Source of the DNA: an uncultured Lentisphaeraceae bacterium
GTDB taxonomy: Bacteria > Verrucomicrobiota > Kiritimatiellia > RFP12 > DVOR01
DNA length: 6,870 nt
Direction of reading: 5' to 3'
Assembly: GCA_946056345.1 (NCBI GenBank)
Contig: CAMGJH010000055.1
Location: forward strand, 1-6,870
Below are positions 1 to 5,731 of this stretch, one piece after another (within the stretch, counting starts at the first letter, position 1; the number at the start of each line of letters is the position of its first letter). The position numbers were made by a program, and so were the translations under genes. The notes below the pieces were generated by a model. That model saw only the letters and a list, made by a program, of their open reading frames with translations. It did no database searches and had not been told where the DNA came from.

Positions 1-1235
1 GTCTTAAGGTCGATCAGAACACGCCGCGAGAGATGTTTGCCGCCGCATTTGCGCAGTTGAAAGAACAAGGGAAGCAGGCGGTCATCCTCATTGACGAATA
101 CGACGCGCCCATCTGCCACGTCTTGGACCGTCCCGAACTCTGCGAGGCGATCCGCGGTGAGTTGGCGAACCTCTATTCGGTGATGAAGGCTAATCAGGCG
201 GCCATTCGCTTCGTGATGATTACCGGCATCTCCAAGTTCGCCTCGATGGCGGTCTTCTCGGGGCTGAACAATGTCATCGACCTTACCTACGATCCCGACT
301 ACGCCGCCATGCTCGGCTACACCCAGGCCGAGCTAGAGGCGAACTTTGCCGAGCACCTCGACCGCCGTGCGCAGGAGATGGAGCTCTCCAAGGCCGACTT
401 TATGGCCGGGCTGGCTAAGTGGTTTAATGGATACCGTTTTTCTATCGCCTCCGAGGCTTCGGTCTACAATCCCGTGGCGATTGCGCGGACATTGACCTCT
501 CGTTGGCCCGATTTTGATGCGCAGTGGACGACCACCGGACGTTCCTCAATGCTCTCCAAGTTCCTCCGGCGCTATGATCTGCTCAAGATTGACTTTCAGC
601 GCCCCATCACCGCCTCGCGGAGCAACTTGGAGGCGCCCTCGCAGATTGTCGCCCTCTCGCCCGTGGCGGTACTCTATCAGACCGGTTATCTAACGCTGGC
701 GGGCTATGACCGCGCCTCGGGGAACTACATTCTGCGCATTCCCGACGAGGAGGTCCGTCGCGACCTGATGGGATTCCTCTGCGAACTCACCATCGCCTCC
801 GATGCCACGCGCGAAGATGCACGCGCCCATGTCTCCATCAACTCGCTCGACGACCTCCTCAACGTCGACCTCTACACGATGTACGCCCAGTGCCACTACG
901 GCCCCACCGAGACGCGCATCCAGGAGTACAACTACCAGCGCATCCTCCAGATCCTCTTCTGGTCGCTCGGCTACGACCCCATCGTCGAGCCGGTGCAGTC
1001 CTCCGGCAAGCACGCCGACCTCGTGGTCAAGGCCGGCGATGTCATCTTTGTCTTTGAGCTCAAGAGTGACGGCACCACCGCCGAGGCCGCCCTCCAGCAG
1101 ATTAAGGACCGCGGCTACGCCACGCCCTACCTCCACGACGGCCGCCCGATTGCCCTCGTTGGCCTCTCCTTCCACAAGGGCCAGCGCGAGCTCCAAGGCG
1201 TGGCCTATGAGGTGTTGCCCTCTCAAAAGGTCTAA
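1..1235 (+). CDS. AAA-ATPase-like / PD-(D/E)XK nuclease-like protein (DUF1703 type), 5' end outside window
   Basis: The reading frame is open from the left edge (first full codon at base 3) to TAA at 1233-1235, so the protein continues upstream. The ATG at 33 is internal, not a likely start. Counting from that Met, a Walker B-like strand VILIDEYDAPI lies at 17-27, followed by the family hallmark GISKFASMAVFSGLNN (65-80), then WFNGYRF (130-136). The C-terminal part looks like the PD-(D/E)XK fold: Glu298 in a helix, D329 in HADLVV, the E-x-K pair E342/K344 in FELK, and QIKDRGYA (356-363). The family normally has a Walker A motif some 100 or more residues before the Walker B strand, and that part is missing here because of the window edge. 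Such proteins are common, often in many copies, in anaerobic gut and rumen bacteria. Their function is not established; ATP-dependent nuclease activity is only predicted. The gene is separated from kdsA by 92 bp containing a promoter candidate, so it is probably not part of the downstream operon. Confidence 0.88.
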   Translation, partial: LKVDQNTPREMFAAAFAQLKEQGKQAVILIDEYDAPICHVLDRPELCEAIRGELANLYSVMKANQAAIRFVMITGISKFASMAVFSGLNNVIDLTYDPDYAAMLGYTQAELEANFAEHLDRRAQEMELSKADFMAGLAKWFNGYRFSIASEASVYNPVAIARTLTSRWPDFDAQWTTTGRSSMLSKFLRRYDLLKIDFQRPITASRSNLEAPSQIVALSPVAVLYQTGYLTLAGYDRASGNYILRIPDEEVRRDLMGFLCELTIASDATREDARAHVSINSLDDLLNVDLYTMYAQCHYGPTETRIQEYNYQRILQILFWSLGYDPIVEPVQSSGKHADLVVKAGDVIFVFELKSDGTTAEAALQQIKDRGYATPYLHDGRPIALVGLSFHKGQRELQGVAYEVLPSQKV

Positions 1236-1250
1236 ATGGCTTAAAAAAGG

Positions 1251-1278
1251 GCGCAAAGAGGGCGTAAGAGTCTTGCGC
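1251..1278. repeat. Inverted repeat between the nuclease-like gene and kdsA
   Basis: GCGCAAAGA at 1251-1259 can pair with TCTTGCGC at 1271-1278 with one bulged A, leaving an 11-base loop. On the + strand no T-run follows, so it is a weak terminator for the upstream gene. On the - strand the hairpin would be followed by CC and six T (complement of 1243-1250), which is terminator-shaped, but no - strand gene is seen that would end here. The right arm contains the proposed -35 hexamer of the kdsA promoter. Confidence 0.35.
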
Positions 1279-1301
1279 TAGGGGGTGGGCTTTGGTAGAA
1301 T
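1273..1301 (+). promoter_or_regulatory. Candidate sigma70-type promoter for the kdsA-lpt operon
   Basis: A -35-like TTGCGC (1273-1278) is spaced 17 bp from a -10-like TAGAAT (1296-1301, five of six consensus bases). The -10 is preceded by TGG at 1293-1295, an extended -10 (TGn) feature. Transcription would start at about 1307-1309, leaving a leader of roughly 20 bases that contains the Shine-Dalgarno. It is the only good promoter I see ahead of the tightly spaced downstream genes. The -35 match is only three of six, so the call depends mostly on the extended -10. Confidence 0.5.
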
Positions 1302-1311
1302 ACGCCTAAAC

Positions 1312-1318
1312 GGAAGGA
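1312..1318 (+). promoter_or_regulatory. Shine-Dalgarno sequence of kdsA
   Basis: GGAAGGA lies 9 bases before the ATG at 1328 and only 3 before an in-frame GTG at 1322. The ATG gives the more normal spacing and codon, so it was chosen as the start. Confidence 0.6.
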
Positions 1319-1327
1319 AAAGTGTTT

Positions 1328-2158
1328 ATGGCAGACTGCACAGTTGTGAACGTGAACGAGCGGGTTTCGTTTGGCGCGGGCGGCTTGACGTTGATGGCCG
1401 GGCCGTGCGTGATTGAGAGCCACGAGGCGTGCTTGGAATTGGCCGCGGCGTTGGTGGAGCTGACCGGGCGGCTGGGAATTCCGTATATCTTCAAGGCTTC
1501 TTTTGACAAGGCAAACCGGACGAGCCTCTCGGCCTATCGCGGGCCGGGGCTGGAGAAGGGGCTCGAGACGCTTGCGGAGGTGAAGCGGCGCTTCAATGTG
1601 CCGGTGGTCACCGATATTCACGAGCCGTGGCAGTGCGCGCCGGTGGCGGAGGTGTGCGATGTGCTGCAGATCCCCGCCTTCCTGTGCCGGCAGACGGATT
1701 TGGTGGTGGCCGCGGCGAAGACTGGGCGCGTGGTGAATATCAAGAAGGGGCAGTTCCTGGCGCCGGAGGATATGGTCAACGTGGTGCGGAAGGTGGAATC
1801 CGAGGGGAACACGAAGATTGTGCTCACCGAGCGCGGGGCGAGCTTTGGCTATCATAACCTGGTGGCCGATATGCGTTCGCTCCTGGTGATGCGCGAGCTT
1901 GGCTACCCGGTGGTCTTCGATGCCACGCATAGCGTGCAGCGGCCCGGCGGGTTGGGCTCGGGCTCGGGCGGCGATGGGCGCTGGGCACCGGCCTTGGCGC
2001 GTGCGGCGGTTGCCACGGGCGTGGATGGGCTCTTTATGGAAACGCACTTCAACCCGCCTGAGGCGCTCTCGGACGCGGCAAACGCGATTGCGTTCAGCGC
2101 CTTGGAGGCGCTCTTGACGAAGCTGCAGAAGATTGACGCGATTGTGAAGGCTCCATGA
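1328..2158 (+). CDS. kdsA: 3-deoxy-D-manno-octulosonate 8-phosphate synthase, metal-dependent type
   Basis: KdsA is the cytoplasmic TIM-barrel enzyme that condenses PEP with arabinose-5-phosphate to give KDO-8-phosphate, the precursor of the inner-core sugar KDO. The 276-residue product has the usual length. Visible family motifs are MAGPCVIES (23-31), [12 protein letters not shown] (55-66), VVTDIHE (93-99), [12 protein letters not shown] (115-126), [10 protein letters not shown] (137-146), [12 protein letters not shown] (168-179), [12 protein letters not shown] (197-208) and [14 protein letters not shown] (237-250). Cys27, His201, Glu238 and Asp249 match the metal ligands of the Aquifex-type enzyme; metal-independent enzymes such as that of E. 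coli have Asn at the Cys position. A Gly/Ser-rich stretch, [11 protein letters not shown], follows the His motif. The start is ATG 1328; a GTG at 1322 would add two residues but sits too close to the ribosome-binding site. Its stop overlaps the lptC start (ATGA, 2155-2158), so the two are probably co-translated. Confidence 0.97.
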   Translation: MADCTVVNVNERVSFGAGGLTLMAGPCVIESHEACLELAAALVELTGRLGIPYIFKASFDKANRTSLSAYRGPGLEKGLETLAEVKRRFNVPVVTDIHEPWQCAPVAEVCDVLQIPAFLCRQTDLVVAAAKTGRVVNIKKGQFLAPEDMVNVVRKVESEGNTKIVLTERGASFGYHNLVADMRSLLVMRELGYPVVFDATHSVQRPGGLGSGSGGDGRWAPALARAAVATGVDGLFMETHFNPPEALSDAANAIAFSALEALLTKLQKIDAIVKAP

Positions 2159-2718
2159 GGATTGTTGGCGGCTTACTCTTGACGGTGCTGGCGCTGGGCC
2201 TTGGCGGCCGGGTGTTAGCCGCGCCGTCGCCCGAGGCCGAGGAGCGGCTGAGCGAGGCGGCGTTGGCGCGGTATGGCGCGCCGGGGCAGCCCGAGCGTTA
2301 TCGCTCGCTGCTGATGCAGATCCGCAAGGCGCCCGAGGAGTTGGGCTCTCCGGCGAAGGATGTGCGCTTGCCGGTGCAGAGTTGGCCCAATGGCCGGGCG
2401 AAGACGATGGTCTTTGCCAAGGAGGCGTGGGTGACGCTGGATATGCAAGGTGTGCGTGCGCGGACGGTGCATGTGGAGCACTATCGCGAGGATGGGTCGC
2501 TTGCCGGAACGTTGGATGCCGAGGAGGTGTTGGTGGACCGCACCAGGCAGTTGGCGGTGGTCAAGGGGCGGATCAAGGGGCGCTTTGGCGCGGACAAGCT
2601 CTCCGGAGTGGGGGCGTTGATTGACTTCGAGACGCAGTATGTGAAGATTTTGCGCCGGGCACGGATTGAGACCGGGCGGCTTGGCAAGGCGGACTTTTCC
2701 GCGCGTGGCTTGTTTTGA
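2155..2718 (+). CDS. lptC: LptC-like periplasmic LPS export protein
   Basis: The 187-residue protein begins with a hydrophobic segment (residues 3-18) ending in VLA-AP, which reads as a signal peptide cut after Ala22. The C-terminal half (about 90-187) is a run of alternating beta-type strands such as [21 protein letters not shown] and [13 protein letters not shown], as expected for the OstA/LptC/LptA beta-jellyroll family. LptC normally stays anchored in the inner membrane and passes LPS from the LptB2FG transporter to LptA. The name rests largely on position, between kdsA and a clearer lptA-lptB pair; sequence alone would support only 'secreted OstA-like protein'. The cleavable-looking signal is unusual for LptC. 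ATG 2155 overlaps the kdsA stop, with AAGG four bases upstream. Confidence 0.68.
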   Translation: MRIVGGLLLTVLALGLGGRVLAAPSPEAEERLSEAALARYGAPGQPERYRSLLMQIRKAPEELGSPAKDVRLPVQSWPNGRAKTMVFAKEAWVTLDMQGVRARTVHVEHYREDGSLAGTLDAEEVLVDRTRQLAVVKGRIKGRFGADKLSGVGALIDFETQYVKILRRARIETGRLGKADFSARGLF

Positions 2719-2724
2719 GAGGGA
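2719..2724 (+). promoter_or_regulatory. Shine-Dalgarno sequence of lptA
   Basis: GAGGGA lies 5 bases before ATG 2730. It supports that start over an upstream in-frame TTG at 2715, which has no such site in front and would put charged residues ahead of the signal peptide. Confidence 0.6.
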
Positions 2725-2729
2725 CGGAT

Positions 2730-3293
2730 ATGAAGCAGATGATGAGACTCTTTGGACTGGTGAGTGCGTTGACCGTGGCCGTGGTGGCCTGGGCAGTGGA
2801 GGATGACGACGGGATGGCCGCCGCGCGCGAGGCATTGGAAGGCCCCGCCAAGAGCGCCCAGCAGCAGATCGCCCTGCGCGACACCAAAATTACCGCCGAC
2901 AAGATGGAGTATAACTACAAGGAGGCCGTGGCCGTGCTCACCGACAACGTGGTGGTGGATGACGCGCGCTTCAACTTGACCTCCGACCGGCTCTTCGTCT
3001 TCCTGGAAGGGACCAACACCCTCAGCCAGTTGGTCGTCCTCGGGCGCGTCTCGGTCTCGAACGAAAATCGTCGCGCTTCGTGCGACAAGGCGGTCTACAC
3101 CAAGGCCGATGGCCGCTTGGTGATGGTCGGCAACGCCAAGCTCAAGAACATTGACAAGGATGGTAAGGAGAGCGTGGTTGCCGGCGACAAGATTACGATT
3201 TGGGTGGACGACCAGCGGATGGAGGTCTACCCGCGCCCGATGTTGACCATCCCGGCCGGCGCGGCCGAGGGCTTCAAGGGGATGATGCCATGA
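2730..3293 (+). CDS. lptA: LptA-like periplasmic LPS-bridge protein (OstA domain)
   Basis: LptA is the periplasmic protein that polymerises into the beta-jellyroll bridge carrying LPS from LptC to LptD. The 187-residue product has a clear signal peptide: basic start MKQMMR, hydrophobic core 7-20, and AWA|V cleavage after Ala22. The OstA domain covers about 52-170, opening with the typical TKITADKMEYNYKEAVAVL (52-70), then DNVVVDDARFNLTSDRL (72-88), VVLGRVSVS (102-110), a CDKAVY strand (118-123) and VVAGDKITIWVDDQRMEV (149-166). Repeated strands with Asp/Asn turns fit the family. It begins 11 bp after the lptC stop, and its own stop overlaps the lptB start (ATGA, 3290-3293). The Pro-rich tail after 168 is not recognised. 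Confidence 0.88.
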   Translation: MKQMMRLFGLVSALTVAVVAWAVEDDDGMAAAREALEGPAKSAQQQIALRDTKITADKMEYNYKEAVAVLTDNVVVDDARFNLTSDRLFVFLEGTNTLSQLVVLGRVSVSNENRRASCDKAVYTKADGRLVMVGNAKLKNIDKDGKESVVAGDKITIWVDDQRMEVYPRPMLTIPAGAAEGFKGMMP

Positions 3294-4033
3294 GTGATGC
3301 GGCAACCAAAGCGCCGGACGTGGTCGCCACGGGCCTGAAGAAGGTCTATGGCGAACGGACGGTGGTCAATGGCATCTCGCTTACCGCGCGCTGCGGGGAG
3401 TGCGTGGGGCTCTTGGGGCCCAATGGTGCCGGCAAGACGACGACCTTCTATATGGTGGTGGGGCTGGTGCGGCCGAATGCCGGGCAGGTCACCTTCCAGG
3501 GCACGGACATCACGCACATGCCCGTCTACAAGCGCGCGCGGATTGGCTTGGGCTACCTGGCGCAGGAGGCGAGCGTCTTCCGCAAGTTGAGTGTGGAGGA
3601 TAACATCCTCGCCATTCTCGAGACGATGCACCCCACGCGTGCCGAGAAGGCGGCGCGGTTGGAGGAGCTGCTCGGTTCGCTGGGGCTCACGAAGGTGGCC
3701 AAGCAGCCGGCCTACACCCTCTCGGGCGGCGAGCGGCGCAAGCTGGAAATCGCCCGCGCCCTGGTGCGGCGGCCCTCCATCCTGATGCTCGATGAGCCCT
3801 TCGCCGGCGTTGACCCGCTGGCCGTCGACGATATCCAGAACATCGTCCGTGGGCTGAAGGCCCAAGGCCTCGGGGTCATCATTACCGACCACAATGTGCG
3901 CGAGACGCTGGATATCGTCGACCGCGCATACATCGTTTTCGAAGGGCGGATCCTCTGCGAGGGCACCAGCCGCGAACTCATCGAGAACCCGCAAGCAAGG
4001 CAATCTTATCTCGGGGAGAACTTCCGAATGTAG
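3290..4033 (+). CDS. lptB: LPS export ABC transporter ATP-binding protein LptB
   Basis: LptB is the cytoplasmic ATPase that, as a dimer with LptF and LptG, powers extraction of LPS from the inner membrane. The 247-residue protein has every expected ABC motif: Walker A GPNGAGKTT (43-51, Lys49), Q-loop Gln92 in YLAQEASVF, signature LSGGERR (144-150), Walker B ILMLDEP (164-170, Glu169 catalytic), D-loop AGVDP (172-176), and H-loop His201 in IITDHNV. The C-terminus YLGENFRM closely matches the E. coli LptB ending, which separates it from related branched-chain amino-acid ATPases. ATG 3290 overlaps the lptA stop; a GTG at 3200 in frame would only add residues lying over lptA and was not used. LptF and LptG are not in the window. 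In proteobacteria rpoN usually follows lptB; here hpf follows after 54 bp. Confidence 0.97.
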   Translation: MSDAATKAPDVVATGLKKVYGERTVVNGISLTARCGECVGLLGPNGAGKTTTFYMVVGLVRPNAGQVTFQGTDITHMPVYKRARIGLGYLAQEASVFRKLSVEDNILAILETMHPTRAEKAARLEELLGSLGLTKVAKQPAYTLSGGERRKLEIARALVRRPSILMLDEPFAGVDPLAVDDIQNIVRGLKAQGLGVIITDHNVRETLDIVDRAYIVFEGRILCEGTSRELIENPQARQSYLGENFRM

Positions 4034-4087
4034 TCGGAGCGAGACCCCGGGAAGACAACCAACCCCAGCAAGAAAGGTAGGTACGAC

Positions 4088-4417
4088 ATGACAGTCGAAA
4101 TCAGTGCACGGCATAAGGACATTTCTGAAGGTTTCCGCGAGTACGCCACTCAGCGCGCGGAAAAGATTGGCGAGGCGTTTCCAATGGTCGAGTCTGTCCG
4201 CGTGGTGATGGACTTCCAGAACAAGCTCTGCGCGGCGGAAGTCATCGCTCAGCGCAAGGACGAGAAGTTCGTCGGCGTGGCCAACACCGATACTTCTATG
4301 CGCGCAGCGGTCGATATGGCCGCGGCCAAGGTGGAAACCCAGATCCGCAAGAAACGCGCCAAGGCCTACGTCGAGCCGGCCCGCAAGGCCGCTCAGGCCG
4401 CCGAGGCCGCGAAGTAA
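4088..4417 (+). CDS. hpf: Ribosome hibernation-promoting factor, short form (RaiA/HPF family)
   Basis: HPF binds the 30S decoding region in stationary phase or stress and silences ribosomes. The 109-residue protein shows the whole beta-alpha-beta-beta-beta-alpha S30AE pattern: VEISARHKDISEGFREYA (3-20), an acidic/hydrophobic strand VRVVMDF, strand CAAEVIAQ, FVGVANTDTSMRAAVDMAAAKVETQI and the basic KKRAKAY segment. It lacks the C-terminal dimerisation domain of long HPF, and so resembles the short type, which would need a partner such as RMF (known from gammaproteobacteria, not seen here) to make 100S dimers. The tail is a simple Ala/Lys/Glu-rich helix. An AGG triplet at 4079-4081 sits six bases before the ATG, with AAAGG slightly further upstream. 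Its position after lptB matches the conserved lptB-(rpoN)-hpf neighbourhood. Confidence 0.92.
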   Translation: MTVEISARHKDISEGFREYATQRAEKIGEAFPMVESVRVVMDFQNKLCAAEVIAQRKDEKFVGVANTDTSMRAAVDMAAAKVETQIRKKRAKAYVEPARKAAQAAEAAK

Positions 4418-4450
4418 GCGCCCCGCGCTCACCGCCTAGAGCCCCTGTCA

Positions 4451-5437
4451 ATGGCCAATCCGCCCCTCAGAATCAACCCCATCACTGTCTTGCAATTGAC
4501 GGTGGGGGGCTTTTTTCAGGCTGCGCTTGAATCGCTCGGTCTGGAGGTGGTGGCCGGCAGCTCGGGGCTCGATCGGCCCATCCTCGAGCCGGTCTTGCAC
4601 CGGCCGGGGCTTGCCCTCACGGGCTACTACGAGTTCTTCGCCTGGCGCCGGCCGCAAGTGCTGGGCCGGGCGGAGGCCGCTTATCTCCGGACCCTTGGCT
4701 CGGCCGAAGGTGTGGCGCGTTGGGAGGCGCTCTTGAAGCGCGATGTCCCCTGCGTCATCCTGTGCGGGCGCGACGAAGAGGCGGTCGGCGGCGACTTCCT
4801 GGCCTTGGCCGACCAGCTGGGCATTCCCATCCTCGTCACGCGCCAGGAGACGCTGGAGGTCTTCCGCCTGGGCTCGGTGCTCCTGCACGAGTTGACGGCC
4901 CCGCGCGTCTCGATTGTCGGGACGCTGGTGGACGTCGACGGGGTGGGGGTGCTCCTCGAGGGCCCCCCTGGCATCGGCAAGAGCGAGACGGCCCTGGGGC
5001 TGATGCGCCGCGGCCACGCGCTCATCTCCGATGATATGACCCTCCTCTCGGTGGACGCCCACGGCGGCGTGCGCGGCACCTCCAAGGACCGCTTTCGCGG
5101 GTATATGGAGATCCGCGGCCTGGGGCTTCTGCCCGTTGAGCAGCTCTTCGGCATCGCCGCGGTTAAGAGCGAATGTCGGCTGGACTTGATTATCTCCCTG
5201 CGCCGGTGCGAGACCGAGGACGACATCGACCGCGTGGGCTCGGACGTCCAGGCGTGCGAAGTGCTCGGCCAGCCCATCCAGCGGATGACCATCCCCGTGG
5301 CGGCCGGCCGCGACTTCGTGAATGTGGTGGAGACGGCCGCGGCCACCTTCAAGTTGCGCCGATCGGGGGTGGACCCCTCGGCCATTCTCGATAAACAGAT
5401 GATTTCCCATTTCCTTCATGTGGAGCAAGACAAATGA
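4451..5437 (+). CDS. hprK: HPr kinase/phosphorylase
   Basis: HprK uses ATP (or pyrophosphate) to phosphorylate the regulatory serine of HPr and can reverse the reaction with phosphate. The 328-residue protein has the N-terminal family domain, including GSSGLDRPI (36-44) and RPGLALTGYYEFF (51-63), and a C-terminal kinase domain. The P-loop GPPGIGKSETAL spans 171-182 (Lys177, Ser178), the Asp pair is D194/D195 in ISDDMTL, and the family signature MEIRGLGLLPVEQLFG spans 219-234. Near the end, IPVAAGRD (281-288) stands where IPV-x-PGRN is usual, keeping one Arg. Val156 occupies the place of a His that I recall as conserved just before the LVDV strand. ATG 4451 has only a weak ribosome site (TAGAG). 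An in-frame TTG at 4490 is a possible later start that would still keep the conserved LTV strand. The stop overlaps the ptsH start. A terminator-shaped hairpin lies at codons 9-22. Confidence 0.95.
   Translation: MANPPLRINPITVLQLTVGGFFQAALESLGLEVVAGSSGLDRPILEPVLHRPGLALTGYYEFFAWRRPQVLGRAEAAYLRTLGSAEGVARWEALLKRDVPCVILCGRDEEAVGGDFLALADQLGIPILVTRQETLEVFRLGSVLLHELTAPRVSIVGTLVDVDGVGVLLEGPPGIGKSETALGLMRRGHALISDDMTLLSVDAHGGVRGTSKDRFRGYMEIRGLGLLPVEQLFGIAAVKSECRLDLIISLRRCETEDDIDRVGSDVQACEVLGQPIQRMTIPVAAGRDFVNVVETAAATFKLRRSGVDPSAILDKQMISHFLHVEQDK
4478..4516 (+). terminator. Intrinsic-terminator-like hairpin inside the start of hprK
   Basis: CCCATCACTGTC (4478-4489) pairs with GACGGTGGGGGG (4498-4509): twelve positions with two G-T wobbles and one A/G mismatch, around an 8-base loop TTGCAATT. 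One C and then six T (4511-4516) follow directly. This is the shape of a Rho-independent terminator, but it lies within coding sequence, so translating ribosomes would normally keep it open. It could act as an attenuator between the lpt-hpf part and the hprK-pts part, or be a by-product of the encoded LTVGGFF segment. Confidence 0.45.
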
Positions 5438-5712
5438 ACGAAGCATCGGTGACAGTTGTATTGAAGAATAAGTATGGTATGCATGTGCGCCCGGCCGGGC
5501 TCTTTGCCAAGACCGCCGCCCGCTATCGCGCGGATGTCACGGTAGAGAAGGACGGCGTGGTCGTCCCCGGCAAGAGCATTATGGCCCTGATGACGCTCGA
5601 GGCCGTCAGCGGCACCACCTTGGTCATTCACGCCACCGGCGAGGAGGCGCAGAAGGCCGTGGCCGAGCTCGAGGCGCTCATCGAGCGGAAGTTCGACCTG
5701 CCGGACGAGTAA
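5434..5712 (+). CDS. ptsH: Phosphocarrier protein HPr
   Basis: HPr is the small cytoplasmic phosphocarrier that takes phosphate from Enzyme I on a histidine and, where HprK exists, is also phosphorylated on a serine. The 92-residue product has the usual size. The active-site block GMHVRPAGLFAKTA (15-28) holds His17, equivalent to His15 in the standard numbering, and Arg19. The regulatory block GKSIMALMTLEA (46-57) holds Ser48, equivalent to Ser46, so both phosphorylation sites are intact. ATG 5434 overlaps the hprK stop (ATGA, 5434-5437), with GGAG eight bases upstream, so kinase and substrate are probably translationally coupled. No EII gene is visible nearby, so its phosphate acceptor is unknown. 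Confidence 0.97.
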   Translation: MNEASVTVVLKNKYGMHVRPAGLFAKTAARYRADVTVEKDGVVVPGKSIMALMTLEAVSGTTLVIHATGEEAQKAVAELEALIERKFDLPDE

Positions 5713-5731
5713 GTCCTTCCCCTTCCAAGCG

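Noticed and set aside
1241..2047. A - strand open frame over kdsA and the upstream gap
   Set aside because: It is antisense to a motif-complete kdsA, and its product is low-complexity and Arg/His-rich.
2715..2729. Earlier TTG start for lptA
   Set aside because: It would add RGTD before the signal peptide and has no Shine-Dalgarno, whereas ATG 2730 has GAGGGA upstream.
3200..3289. N-terminal extension of lptB from a GTG
   Set aside because: The added 30 residues are an out-of-frame reading of lptA with no similarity to LptB; ATG 3290 overlaps the lptA stop as in the other coupled pairs.
4034..4087. A possible separate promoter or remnant of rpoN between lptB and hpf
   Set aside because: The 54 bases show only the hpf ribosome-binding region; no convincing -10/-35 pair and no coding remnant can be seen.
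3227..4432. A 401-codon open frame on the - strand over lptB and hpf
   Set aside because: It spans two well-identified + strand genes, and its product shows no family motif.
4448..5446. A long open frame on the - strand covering almost all of hprK
   Set aside because: It is antisense to a gene with full HprK motifs, and its product is low-complexity and His/Arg/Ala-rich with no recognisable domain. High GC makes such shadows common.
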